From contig JAPQWV010000493.1 of the NCBI GenBank assembly GCA_027422505.1, forward strand, positions 124,001 through 188,000: a stretch of 64,000 nucleotides of DNA, written 5' to 3'. This document shows positions 10,638 to 22,602 of this stretch, in pieces; the stretch's first letter is position 1, and each line of letters begins with the position of its first letter. The translations under genes were made by a program, and so were the position numbers. Under the pieces are notes generated by a model. That model was not told the DNA's origin. It made no database searches and saw only the letters and a program-made list of their open reading frames with translations. Origin of the DNA: Craterostigma plantagineum. Lineage: Eukaryota > Streptophyta > Magnoliopsida > Lamiales > Linderniaceae.

Positions 10638-13600
10638 ATGAAGATAGTTCATAGAGACTTGGTTCGTAATGGCCCAGGAAGTATCAAGGTGTTGTTCTGA
10701 TTGCGGTTATAAAAACCGAAGCTTTATGTGATTTCGCTTTGTTTTTGAGCTACGAGCTTAGTGGGAGTTGTTAAATTTTACGCTTTCTCTGTGATTTGGT
10801 TTTCTGCCGTTTTAATTCGTTGGATTTTTGCCACAGATGGTGCCTGAAGAAGAAGATGACCTGTGGGTTGCGTATAATTTGATAGCTGAAGGTGACTCTG
10901 TTTTCGCTGTTACTGTCAGGTAAGCAAACAAAAAGGAATACGGTTTTTTGTACATTGAATGAAGATTCGTTTATTTAAGTGATCGCAGTGCAGACGATGT
11001 TAAAAAAATCGAATCTTTTGGATTACGGAGTTGTGTATTCACCTGCAAAATTCTCGTCTGGTTTTCTTTTTGTAACACTATTGTATGATTTGATCGCTAG
11101 TTAATGGCGTATTTGGAGTTCACTTACTGGAACGCACAGAGCATAGACTATAGATTTTTGTCCCATATCATATTTAATTTAGTGCACTGTTTCTTTTCCG
11201 TCCTTGAGATTTTCGATATGTAGCATAAAGATCGGTGCCCCAACTTTTACAGGAAGATATTGAGAGAGGCAGCTTCAGGAGGTAGAGATGCTGAAAGGGT
11301 AAAGCTAAAACTAGAAGTCAAAGTTCAGGTAATCTTTTGGTGCTTTGGCTCTCGAATTTAAGTCATTTTACATTAAAAAAATAATATACAGTAAACTGGC
11401 CCTATTACTGTGAATGTTTGGATAACCTTTATTTTCCTTACAATTCAAGCTCCACACGGTTGTTGTGTTGTGTTAGTGATGATCAGTGTAGTTGCTTTGA
11501 CTATTGCGGTTCTTATGCATCAATCTATGCTTAGACTTATAGAACATTACGATCTCTTTGTAATCCTAGGCTGTCGAATATGACAAAGAAGGTTCTGTCT
11601 TGCGAATACGGGGGAAAAATATTACTGCTAATGAGCATGTCCAGGTGTGTGTTAGGGGGCTCGATTTCGATTGCTCAAGTGGCTCTGTTTCCCATTCCTA
11701 TTGAAGTTCTTTTTAATGAAATGAATGCAGATTGGGGCATTTCACACTCTTGAAATTGAACTCCATCGACCTTTCGTGCTGAGGAAGGTGAAGATCATCT
11801 TGTCCCTTTACTTTTACTTCTCGAAGAGAAAAAGTTGATATCCCAATTGGCTTTCTTGCATCTATTCTAGGAAATATGGGATTCATTGGCTTTGGATGTC
11901 ATTAATCAGGCAGCTGGTATATTTTCTTTTATATATATTTCCATCTGAATACTGCCAGAATATGATATTGTGGCGTGGTTTGACTTTTGATATAACTAAC
12001 TTTGGGTTATTATTTATTTCATTAGACCCCGTGGCAAGTGCTGACTTAGCCGTCGTTTTGATGCAAGAAGGTCTTGCTCATATTTTTCTAGTCGGCAAAA
12101 GGTACTTATCTCCCTCCCTTACGATCGCAATATCTTCTTTAGTGCTTGTGTATATTCACAGCTTTATTTTTGCATGTATCAACACAGCTTGACAAGTACA
12201 CGAGCTCGTGTGGAAACTTCGATACCACGAAAGCATGGACCTGCTATTGCTGGCTATGACAAAGTATGCTCTATTGAAGCCAAGCTCCCTCAGATTTCTC
12301 TATTTTTATGGGTCATTTCGCTAACTTTGATTCTTCAGCTGACATCTGTTTCTTTCTGCAGGCGTTGAATAGATTTTTCGACAATGTCATGCAGGTGAGG
12401 TCATCTTAATCCATTTTCTTGGTTTTCGATTTTGTTTTAAGGGTCGAAAGCCAACAGCAACACAGAATCATTCACAAAATCCAATACTTCCGTTTTCTGA
12501 TTTGTATCAGGCTTTTCTTAAACATGTTGACTTTGGTGTTGTGAGATGTGCTATAATTGCAAGTCCTGGGTTCACTAAGGTCAGATCTGATACCAGGTTT
12601 TCTTCTTAGGTGTTTATTATGTCGATTTTATACTTTATAGATATTATAAGATTCATTTAACTTATATAAATTGGGTGTATATAGGAGCAATTCCATCGAC
12701 ATTTATTGTTAGAGGCAGAGAGGAAACAGCTGAGACCTATCATTGAGAATAAGTCTCGTATAGTTCTCGTGCATACTACGTCTGGATACAAGTAAGTTTA
12801 CCTCATCTCCATTTATAAAAAAAAATATTATTTTAGATTGTTCGTTGGTCAATTTATTTCCCTTTGTTGATCCCTATACTTTCTGCCCTATTTGAATAAT
12901 CTATGCATGAGACTGAGAATAAGCTTCGAAAAATATCTCAGGCATAGCTTGAGAGAGGTTTTGGATGCTCCAAATGTTATGAATATGATCAAAGATACAA
13001 AAGCTGCAAAAGAAGTATCGTGCTTCATATCTCTTTCACCACTGCGAAATGTTTTCTTTTATCGCTACGACAACATAAAGATTTAGCTGATCCTCGGCTC
13101 ATCATCTTGTTTCGACGCAGGTTCAAGCACTCAAGGATTTTTTCGCAATGCTGTCCAATGTTCGTTCTACTTGCCTTCAACTCTAAGTTTCAACCCCTTC
13201 GTATAAAAATTCGAAGAAAGTTGTACCCTTTTTTTAACCATTTTTATGATTTAGGATCCATCGCGGGCATGCTATGGACCAAAGCACGTCGAAGTTGCAC
13301 ACGAACGAATGGCTATCCAAACGCTTCTCATAACAGACGAGCTCTTCAGGTCAGTGCCTCGTTGAACTTCAACTTTGATATGTTCTCAAATCCTATGATT
13401 TCGTAGAATATCCATTTTTGAAATTCTTGCAGGAGTGCTGATGTGGCGACCAGGCAAAAGTACGTCGAGTTGGTTGACTCAGTCAAAGCTTCGGGCGGCG
13501 ACGTTCACATCTTCTCTTCCATGCATGTTTCTGGCGAACGTAAGCACTTCACATTATGTAGCTTCGAACTATGGTACATATGATAATTGAAGGTTTATTT

Positions 13601-13686
13601 CTTTTCTTACAGAACTGTCGCAGCTAACTGGGATTGCTGCGATTCTTCGTTTTCCTCTGCCCGACCTGGACGATATAGAGATGTAA
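10638..13686 (+). CDS. PEL1: PELOTA (Dom34), ribosome rescue factor
   Basis: Sixteen exons: 10638-10688, 10837-10919, 11253-11328, 11570-11644, 11731-11787, 11871-11916, 12026-12101, 12188-12263, 12362-12394, 12511-12579, 12685-12791, 12942-13014, 13121-13159, 13255-13349, 13433-13539, 13613-13686. They sum to 378 residues with no break. The protein has the eRF1-like three-domain layout: Sm-like N domain ([20 protein letters not shown]), middle domain ([20 protein letters not shown]) and C domain ending [13 protein letters not shown]. No GGQ motif, as expected for Dom34/Pelota, which binds stalled ribosomes with HBS1 and triggers splitting and no-go decay. Length and sequence match plant PEL1 closely. 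The donor of exon 13 is the weak AAT|GTTCGT. Confidence 0.95.
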
Positions 13687-13836
13687 TAGACGCCCCAAAA
13701 TCAATACCAGTAGACGAATAAACTTAAAAGCAGCCTATATTTATGTTTAGTCTTGCATTTTGTGTTACAGCTTCAAAACATTGAACAAATGTAATTTATA
13801 TGATGCTAAGAACTATTCTGCATAAGGTATAAACAA

Positions 13837-15847
13837 CTATTCAGTTTTTACTAACAACCTAAGCACTTCCGAAGCTGCTACCATGCTCGGTGGATGGATC
13901 ATGTCGTCACGATTTATTCTCGACGGGCTTAATAAATCGAAAATTTTATCAGCTGCAGAAACTTGCTTCTGACGAAGGCCCTCGTCGAGAATCAAATCCC
14001 TGAAATTTTTTTTTCGAATATTTCGGCTTTCTAAGCTCAAATAGAAACCGAAAAAAAATTGGAACTTTATTAGCCAAGAAAATCATGGGCCACCTGAGTA
14101 GAGTTGACAGTCGACGAGGATTGCATGCTTCGAAAAGAGCTTCGGGCATTACCTCCGAGCCCAAAAGTATGTTAGGAAGAGACATGTAAGGCACTTTAGC
14201 TTTGTATCGAACGAACCATTCGGTTAGAAGATGGGATCGATATGCAACAACGCAAGGCAATCGGGCGAGCTGTAGCTCCACTGCAACTGTCCCCGAAGCA
14301 CACAGAGCTACGTTGCTTGCCTTTTTTTTTTTATGTAAGTATTAGGTTAGTTGATTTCATGGGCTGAAATGAACCAAATTATGACAGAATATTAAGGCCT
14401 TTCTTTCTTTCTTACACTGAAAGAATCGTATTTCATGGGACGTGATCCACCTGGGACTAAAACGACGGGCAATGACCATTTGTGAACAGTGCTGGCGATG
14501 TAATCCTCAACGTGCTTGTTAGGAGCCGTGTGAACGACTGCTGTGATGTCTGAGAAGTCGCCTTTGAGTTTTTCCACCGTGCTTGAGAATATCGAAAGCA
14601 TTCGCTCTACCTCTTGCAATCGACTGCCGGGAAGGATTGATATAACAGTCGAGTCTTCAGTGTCCAAAAAAAGTCGAAAAAGTATTACATCATCAGAAGC
14701 TATGACTGAAATCAAAGGGGCGCGGCGCAGGCAAAATCTTACCCGATTCAATTCCATTATTGTTCTTGAATAATTCCCCATTTCCTTGAATTTTCCACTC
14801 GTCCACGCGTTCTTTAACCTGAAATCGGAGCGCCCCACAGAAAATTTCAAATAAATTACTAATGTCAGCAGATATTCCCTGCCTTCATCTATTACCTCGA
14901 AAACGTCTTCTAACGTTGGATGGCCCACGAACGTAGCGCGTAAGCCCTTTGATCTGCAAACTTCTGCTTCGAAGGGAAGGATGCAGAAAATGTGATCCAC
15001 AAACTCGGAGAGCCCTTCAAGCCTTTCTTTGCCTCCTCTCCATGCCCAGAAAGATGGTGCTACGTAGTGAAAATGCTTGGGAGTATACAGTCTTTGCTGA
15101 TCATATCTAGCTGCATAAGGACTCGCTTCATATGTTGCATATTCGATACTGAATTAACGCTATTCGATAAAGGGCTAACCTCGCAATTGCTTCAAGAAAC
15201 GGAAGGAAAAGCCTTTGGAGTCGACCGTAAGCACAACGTGAGGTTGAAGGGTCAGAGCTGACTCAACGGTTTCCTTCAACCTTACCTGGCTAATTTCATT
15301 GCAGCCCACATAGTCAAATAGTTACCTGGCTAATTTTAAGCCATGTGTAATATCGAAGAAAGCTCACCCTGAGAGTGTTGAGATGGGGCAAAAGCTCCAA
15401 GATGCCCATAACTGCAATATCTTCCAAGGGAAACAGAGAATTCAATCCCTGCTGCGCCATTGCCAGCCTAGAGAAGATGAATTCGTAGCATTATTGATTG
15501 AAATCGATTCATACTTCCATATGGTTCGAATTATCATCCAATACAAGCTGAAGATGTTAAAAGAATCCATTTCAAGGTTCCTAACAAGCAAAGATGTCTG
15601 AAATAAAGACTGCCTTTTTGTTTGCTTACCCTCCGACGCCGGCAAAACGTACTGGGAAGGTCGAAATCTTTTTCAGGGAGCTCATGAAGCGCGACGCAAT
15701 TACGTCGCCGGAGACCTCGCCGGCGACGACGAACACCCTGAGCTCGCCCTCTCTTGAAACCATGTCTGCCATACTCGAACATATTGACCTTTTCAGCAAG
15801 CCAATCCCAACAATCCTCGTACTCGTTACATTCCTCAGCAACATCAT
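13837..15847 (-). CDS. LPXB: Mitochondrial lipid-A-disaccharide synthase LPXB
   Basis: Eight exons: 15847-15630, 15467-15368, 15285-15180, 15110-14896, 14818-14743, 14654-14416, 14320-14094, 13999-13837; 447 residues in frame. The first about 30 residues form a presequence rich in Arg/Leu/Ser without acids (LLRNVTSTRIVGIGLLKRS), fitting mitochondrial import. GT19 hallmarks follow: FVVAGEVSGDVIASRFM, DSKGFSFRFLK, HFHYVAPSFWAWRGGKERL, FVGHPTLEDV, STVISILPGSRLQEV, SGTVAVELQLARLPCVVAYR. The enzyme joins UDP-2,3-diacylglucosamine and lipid X into a lipid A disaccharide. Plants keep this bacterial pathway in mitochondria. The usual GVGGPMM reads GVGGLAM across the exon 1-2 junction. PELOTA ends 150 bp away, convergent. 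Confidence 0.92.
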
Positions 15848-16897
15848 CGTATTCCGCCCCCTTCACCAGGATCAACCTTTTTTTTTTCCAATTCTTTTAA
15901 ACAAAACCATAAGAAAAACATAGGCTGAGTTGACTTGTTGACTCTCACTCATCAAGAGAGGCTATTGCGTTTGAGAATTCAAAAAGAGAGTTGGGCTAAA
16001 AAGAGCAAAATTTGAGCTTCAACATTAAAATGGGCTTTCACCAAAATACAATCGAACGCCACCTTTATTTACAAAGCCCGCAAAATCACAATTTAATACA
16101 CATTCGAAGTACATTCAATTCAACTGTGTTGCACATCGTGTCCAAACTCTTCACCTTTCAAATGAATGCATTTGTTTCATCCTAAGACTGGGGCATCCTT
16201 TTCTTTCCACGACATGATTGGAATTATTAAATATCAATTATTTATGTGTTCATTCAGTCTCCACTTCATACACCTCTGCAGCAGAAAAAGGACATAGGTA
16301 CCCTCAAACACACACAAGAACGCATTCATATTTGTATGAAGATGGTTTTTTTTTTGGGTTTTTTTTTTCGTGATGGTGGGCCTACATTTGAAAAGATATA
16401 AAGATGAAAGGAAGCTACCACCCAACTACCATGCAAGACCATGTTCTTTGTTCTTACCCTTTGACCAAAAACCAAACTCCAAATCAAGGGCTTATTACAC
16501 TGCAAGGATTCTTTCAGGGCTTCGTACTATAAATGCTTTTTCCTCGACACTTAGCCCTACATGCACGTGATATACACACATACATACTCCTATCTAATTT
16601 GTATCCATGTCCTTATCCTGTACCATTCTACATAAATAGAGAATGACCATCTTGAAAAAAAATGAGAACACGATTAAAGAATTAATTTCATTCAATTAAT
16701 CCGAAAAATAAATAGATGTTCTTCGTGCAAAACAGCCCACGAACCCCAAAGTAAAATGAAAGCTCTCAATCGCTTTGGGCCTCGAGATGTAATAACATAT
16801 ACAAATCTCAGGTCAGATTCAAGAGCGTGTTCGCCAATCTCTCCCCTTCAAGTCAATGCGTGCATGCAACGCGCGAATGAGCGCGTTTTGATTAGAA

Positions 16898-16905
16898 TGA
16901 CGTCA
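16898..16905. promoter_or_regulatory. Perfect TGACGTCA (C-box/CRE-type bZIP site)
   Basis: An 8-bp palindrome within a GC-rich patch, about 950 bp upstream of the GIF1 ATG. This is the known core for TGA/bZIP factors; occupancy is inferred only. Confidence 0.4.
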
Positions 16906-17141
16906 CGGGCGGTGTAAATGTGACTAGTCGTTGGGTGTTTGGACCGAGGTGTTGGCGGCCCAAATATCAATGACCAATTTTGTCTTCTCTGCATTTTGAT
17001 TTGATATGTAACTCATAGAGAAAATTTTATTTCAAAGATTATAAATATATGTCTAATAATTCTATGTCACATAATATTATCTATATACATATAAATTGTA
17101 GTCGTACATATGATAATGATATGCTGTCTTCAGCATCAGAT

Positions 17142-17147
17142 CACGTG
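17142..17147. promoter_or_regulatory. CACGTG G-box upstream of GIF1
   Basis: A perfect hexamer in ATCACGTGACC, about 700 bp upstream of the GIF1 start codon, with a second ACGT core (CCACGTCAGC) about 30 bp downstream. Candidate bHLH/bZIP site. Confidence 0.35.
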
Positions 17148-17852
17148 ACCTACTTTATCAAATAAACTGCCACGTCAGCAGAACGAAACCCTAAGTAAAC
17201 CCCAATATAATATAATATTACAATAGGAAATATATTACAAAACTAGTATAACAATTACCAACAGCGTATAAAAAAAAAGAAAATAATTTCTGGCCCTGCG
17301 TATCTGCACACTCTTACTGCTATCTCTGTGTCTGTCCACCGCAGATTCTTTTCTCCCTCACACAGTTTCACACACTAGAAAGAGAAAATTAAACAACGAT
17401 TACTGTTCCTTTTACTCCTCTCATTCTCACTAATTAAATACCTTCAAAACAAAATGGACAACGTCAAAGACACATCTTTGAACAGTGTATCTTCTCTTGG
17501 CGGCCTCTGTTCATAAGCTGAAAGCAGCTCAGTTTAATCGTACAGTAATTTAATGCAGTGTGCATTTATTGCATGCAGTTGATTACAAATCTATGTAAGC
17601 CTTCTCTAATCCTAAAGGGAAAGCTGTAATAGCAAGAGCTGTCTTTGTTTGCTACCCAGAAATAAACAGTGTTTTTCTTCTTGACGGTCAAAGTTGCACA
17701 GAAGAAAGGGATAGTGTTAGAGCTGTATTATTGATATTTACTGAGACATCACATAGAGATAAATATAGAGACACAAATCTTGTAAGTATATTACAAGTGT
17801 GTGGTGTTTGTGCGTGTGTGTGTGTGTGAGTGGTGATTATATAAGATAGAGC

Positions 17853-19727
17853 ATGCAACAGCACCTGATGCAGATTCAACCCATGATGGCAGCCTACTAT
17901 CCCACAAACGTCACTACTGATCATATTCAACAGGCAAGATTAAAGATCTCCATCTCTTTTTTTTTTTTTAACTTTCTTGATCTTCTTCTGCTTAATCCCA
18001 TCTCTTTTAAATTTTTCCTTCCTTCCCCTTTCATTACAATCTTATTTTTTTTTATTTTACTCTCTGCTGTTCTTACTTGTTAGCCTGGTTGTGCCTGTTT
18101 GTTCTGCTCTTTTCTGCTGCTCTTCATATATACTTAACTGTCATCTGCCAAGTAAGGTAAAGGTAGAAAGTAAACCGTAAGGTCCAAAAGCAGTAGTGTT
18201 GTTATTTCTTTCTGAATAAAAAATCTTTAGCTATATGTCAGGCTTTTGTAAGTGGGTGGGTTGTTTCTTGATTCTTAGGGTTTCCTTTTTCTTGGAATCG
18301 CACTTTTGCTACAAAAGATTGCTACTTTATTGAAGGGATTGGTGGTTCAGTGGCAAAGAGAAGCTGAAAATGATGATTCTCTATAGTCATCTTTTGCTGC
18401 TCCTACTTCTTCTACTGTTGAAAGCACTTCATATACATGTGCTATGACAAAGATTGAAACTTTTTTGTGGGGTTTTGAGGAATTGCTAGAAATTGAATTT
18501 TTATTCTCGAGTAATCTTTATCTTTTGCTCCTTGAGCTTCCTTCGATCTGCATGTTAACCCTAGTTTGCAAACGGCATTGAAAAGTGAGCTTAAACTCCA
18601 CTTCTCTTGGTTGTCGTGCAGACAAGTTTCTGTCAACACATTCACATTTTGCTGCTTCGATTTCTGCTCTTTGTGTTGTTGGGTTGTTAAAAGAATATAT
18701 TTCGGATAATATCCTATAGCAAGACTCGATCCAATAACGCTAGAGAATCATAGTACATGTCTAATATTTTATGTGTGCTTCCATTCCACGAGGACTTAAA
18801 CGTGTTTGAACTTGGAAGTACTTTTGCTTTCCGTTTAGTTCACTTCCTTCTTACATGACTTGGTGCTCCTCCCACACATAAAGATCGATTTTTTTTTTCC
18901 GGTTCTTTTAACTCTTATTACATTCTTGGAATGTCGAAACTTTGCAGTATTTGGATGAGAACAAATCTCTGATTCTCAAGATAGTGGAGAGCCAGAATTT
19001 GGGGAAGTTGAGCGAATGCGCCGAGTAAGTTCTCTATCTACCCTTCCCTCCCTCTCTTCTTGTCCAAGATTGAACTGCTACTGTAATTTTTGTTGCCCGA
19101 ACAACACTAGATTCTCTTAAACCAATATAATTGTTGTTAGCTTAATCCCATTTTCTTCAAATGCTGATTAGATCGTAATTCTTCCTTAGAAACCAAGCTA
19201 GGCTTCAGAGAAACCTCATGTACCTCGCCGCCATAGCTGACTCTCAACCTCAACCTCAACCTCCCACCATGCATTCTCAGGTATGTCCCATATCTGAACT
19301 CATAACATATGTGACTCCTAAAAAACATCGTAAATTCAATCTGCTCCCTCAGTACGCACCTAGCGGATTATTACAGCCCAACTCAGCCCATTACATGCAA
19401 CAACAACAACAGCACCAATCTGCTGCTGCTCATCAGCAAATGAGTCCGCAATCGCTGATGTCAGCAGCAGCTCGCTCGTCGATGCTCTACGGTGGCGCAT
19501 CAGCCCAAGCCTACCCTTCCCTTCAGCAGCATCAGTCAACAATGCATATGGGCTCGAGCCAAGCGAGCGGGCTCATGCTTCAGGGCGAGCCTCACCACCA
19601 CCTCGGGTCGTCGGGCGTTGGCTTTCCCGAGTTTGGCCGAGGTGGAAGTAGCAGCAGCAGCAATAGCAAGCAAGATATTGGCAGCGGTGAGACGCTGTTT
19701 CTCAGGAGCGCCGATGAAGGGAACTGA
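17853..19727 (+). CDS. GIF1: GRF-interacting factor 1 / ANGUSTIFOLIA3, SSXT co-activator
   Basis: Four exons, 17853-17933, 18948-19024, 19190-19280, 19353-19727; 207 residues. The SNH/SSXT domain is split over exons 1-3 (MQQHLMQIQPMMAAYYPTNV; YLDENKSLILKIVESQNLGK; NQARLQRNLMYLAAIADSQ). The C-terminal half is the Gln/Gly/Ser-rich activation region (QQQQQHQSAAAHQQ, ending GETLFLRSADEGN). GIF1/AN3 has no DNA-binding domain; it partners GRF factors and SWI/SNF complexes to promote leaf cell proliferation. Intron 1 (1014 bp) appears to use a GC donor, CAG|GCAAGA: the conserved HIQQ|YLDE junction allows no GT donor. The GRF partners are not in the window. Confidence 0.95.
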
Positions 19728-20914
19728 TTGGTGTGTTTGCATTAGATTTAGTGTCTCGATTTCTGAGTGCCATGAACGTATGTGCTGTGTTTGTCTTGTG
19801 TTTTATTACACGTTTGACAAGAGTTTGCTAGCCTAGTAACTGCTGTGTAAGATCCAAGAATTGAAGTAATTGCTATGTTATCGTTTTTATTCGCCCAATC
19901 TTGTTAAGTAGCCTTTCTGCTGCTTAAGGCAGAACAATTACGTTTTGAATCTCAGCCCAACGAACTTAAAAGAGGTCGGTTTGCTCTTTTGAGTGCTGCC
20001 TATCTAAAGCCAACATTCACATTCTATGTTCTACTGCTGAGGTTATTACATGTATCTGATGGTGTTCCTGGGAAAATATCGTACAAAAAGGCTCTCCCTT
20101 TATTACAAGAGAAAGCTGACAATTACAGAGAAGGGTGACAAGAAATTGATGGAGGTTTCAGAACAAACTCAAGTCAAAGACGACGAACATCAGGTATATG
20201 ATAGAAACAGAGGAGGATCTTAATTTGTCCCCCTCAAAACTTCAGGGATGATGCTATCAGTTTGATTTTTATATAGTTCGTAGATGAGATTTGCTTGCTG
20301 GCGACGGTAACATGGTTTTGTTGTTTGGATCCGAAGTACGCCTTATTACAAACGTATTTAGTAAAAAATAGTTTGTCTTTCTTTTTGTTAAAGATAGAAA
20401 GAAAAAGGTAACGTTTGTCTTGGAATGATAGAATTAGACATTGTATTGTAATAAAGATATGCAAGTTTATTTTATTGTCAAGATCGCACTTTGGATTGCC
20501 TTCTCAACTTACTAAATTTTTATTTATGTGAGGAATATCTTTATTTCAGACTAACCTTCTGATATTTGTATAACGTACATCACTAGGAGTTCAAAATGGA
20601 TAAAAAAATCATTGACTTCCGTATATAATTATCAAGAACTTGACCATTATAATTTATCCGGACTCAAAATTTATAAATTATTTGCACGAAGTAACGAAGT
20701 ATATATTTAAATATATAGTTGCTCAAAGTGGTTAGTTTGTAGTAAAATATTTTATCAATTTTCTCTAGTTTATTTTGGTTTCCCTAAGCTCATGCGGACT
20801 CGATTCCACATGCTGAAAACCCTAATTTCCAAGATCCTTCCTTTCTCATTTCTCAAGAGCCATAGTAATGGCCATCACGTATATGTGCGTGCGTGCAACT
20901 CTTATCTATGCACT

Positions 20915-20949
<35 letters not shown>

Positions 20950-21397
20950 AGGACAAAGAACAAGACAGGCAAGCGAGAACTTTGACAAACAATAATGCAC
21001 ACACACACACCGCACCTAAGCCCCAAAGATTAAACAAAGTTATAAGCTCCTTTATTTAATCTATTAATTAATCAGCCAATGTTGTTTGTTACTATCATTG
21101 GCTCCATCCATCTCCCAAAAGAGTCCTCATCAAGCTTAGCTTTACCCCATCTTCCCCCACACTAATATAATATTAATTGTGCATTAATCAAAAACCTGCT
21201 CCCATAAAAGATTCTCTAAGCTAACTTGTCTTTCTCCCCTCCAAACAAAGAAACAATCAAACCCCATGTGAGTGTTGTTTCACCCCTTGATCGATCGATC
21301 GATCTCCTTTCTTTCTCTTCTTCTTGCACACGAAATCAAACACTGTAGATCGTCGATCAAAAACCTAACTTGCCTTAAGCTGTATTTACAGAAAGAG
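19728..21397. other. Intergenic region between GIF1 and AHL gene
   Basis: GIF1 3' flank, then an AT-rich stretch (20450-20780), a GA microsatellite (20917-20947) and the promoter and 5' leader of the AHL gene, with a GATC tetranucleotide run at 21289-21304 about 95 bp before its ATG. Short open frames here show no family features. Confidence 0.45.
20917..20947. repeat. (GA)n microsatellite, about 15 units
   Basis: Uninterrupted GA dinucleotides about 450 bp upstream of the AHL start codon. GA runs can bind plant BPC/GAGA factors, but here it may be neutral. Confidence 0.9.
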
Positions 21398-22602
21398 ATG
21401 GCTAACCACTGGTGGAGCAATGGCCTAGGTCTTCCTTCAGGCGCAGGAAACCTAGGTGACTCATCATCGGCATCATCTGCCCTAAAAAGCCCAGATCTTG
21501 GCTTGACCAAGAACGAAAACCTACTCAACTTGCCCAACATATCTTCTTCCTCGATGATGGGTGGCAAGAACAACCCAGATCTAACCATGTCGTCCATGAA
21601 CGAAAACAACAAGTTCGTCGAAGAAGCTGACAATAACTCCAGCGAGCCCAAAGAGGGTTCGCTCGAAACCCCATCCCGTCGAGCCAGGGGCAGGCCGGCG
21701 GGCTCCAAGAACAAGCCCAAGCCTCCCATCTTTGTGACCCGCGACAGCCCTAACGCCCTTCGTAGCCATGTCCTGGAGATAGCTAATGGGTCCGATGTTG
21801 TTGACTGCATAGCTCAGTTTGCGAGGAGGAGACAAAGAGGTGTTTGTGTTCTCAGTGCCAATGGAACAGTGACTAATGTCACGATTAGGCAACCTTCTGC
21901 TGCTGCAGTTATGTTGCAGGTAATATATGACTTTCCTTTTATGAAACTTATAACACCGAGACATCATGTGTTTCGTAGGTTGTAATAACTAGCGAGCTAC
22001 GTATATAAGTTAGTTGTTCTTGGATAATGTAATACATGGAAAAGCTTTTGATTAATTGATCATGAAATACTAGTACAGAAGCAAAATATTTGGTTTTTTT
22101 TATAACTAAAGAAAAGATCTAATCAGTTTGTTAATACATTACACACTAGCTTAGCTGATGAATGGGTCGCACCCTAATGGTAGATTTATCGATTAATTGA
22201 ACTCTTGATTTAATCGATTTCTTGAATTAGGGGCGGTTCGAGATACTCTCACTGACGGGTTCTTTCCTGCCCGGCCCAGCGCCGCCGGGCTCATCTGGGC
22301 TGACGGTGTACTTGGCCGGCGGTCAGGGCCAGGTGGTCGGAGGGAGTGTGGTGGGTCCCCTTGTAGCGGCGGGGCCTGTAATGGTGATTGCTTCCACGTT
22401 CTCAAATGCTACCTATGAGAGGCTGCCGCTGGAGGACGCCGGCGAAGATGGCGGCAGTGGGGCGGTGCCTCCGCCGGAGCAAGGCGGTGGGGAAGATTTA
22501 CAATACGCTAATGTGGCGGCGGGTATGGGGCATGGCGGCGGCGTTCAGCTGAGCCATGATGCTTTCGGAAATTCTTGGAATCACAATGCTCCTAATTATT
22601 AA
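21398..22602 (+). CDS. AT-hook nuclear-localised (AHL) protein, type I with an intron
   Basis: Two exons, 21398-21919 and 22231-22602; 297 residues. One AT-hook at about 95-108 ([17 protein letters not shown]), then a PPC/DUF296 domain from about 119 ([48 protein letters not shown]). AHL proteins bind the minor groove of AT-rich matrix-attachment DNA through the hook and trimerise through PPC, repressing hypocotyl growth and tuning flowering and senescence. The single hook ([12 protein letters not shown]) and PPC type place it in the clade usually described as intronless, yet a 311-bp GT-AG intron splits the PPC domain at Q|GRFEILSL. The C-terminal tail is Gly/Pro-rich. The exact orthologue (AHL20/22/27/29 type) cannot be fixed by eye. 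Confidence 0.93.

Larger units (their letters stand above)
15848..17852. other. 2-kb intergenic region upstream of LPXB and GIF1
   Basis: The left end holds the LPXB promoter, with TGGGCT/AGCCC motifs at about 15992-16078. The right part is the GIF1 promoter and leader: a telo-box-like AAACCCTAAG near 17187, CT-rich leader sequence at about 17335-17420, and a GT dinucleotide run at about 17806-17828 close to the start codon. No coding potential seen. Confidence 0.5.
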
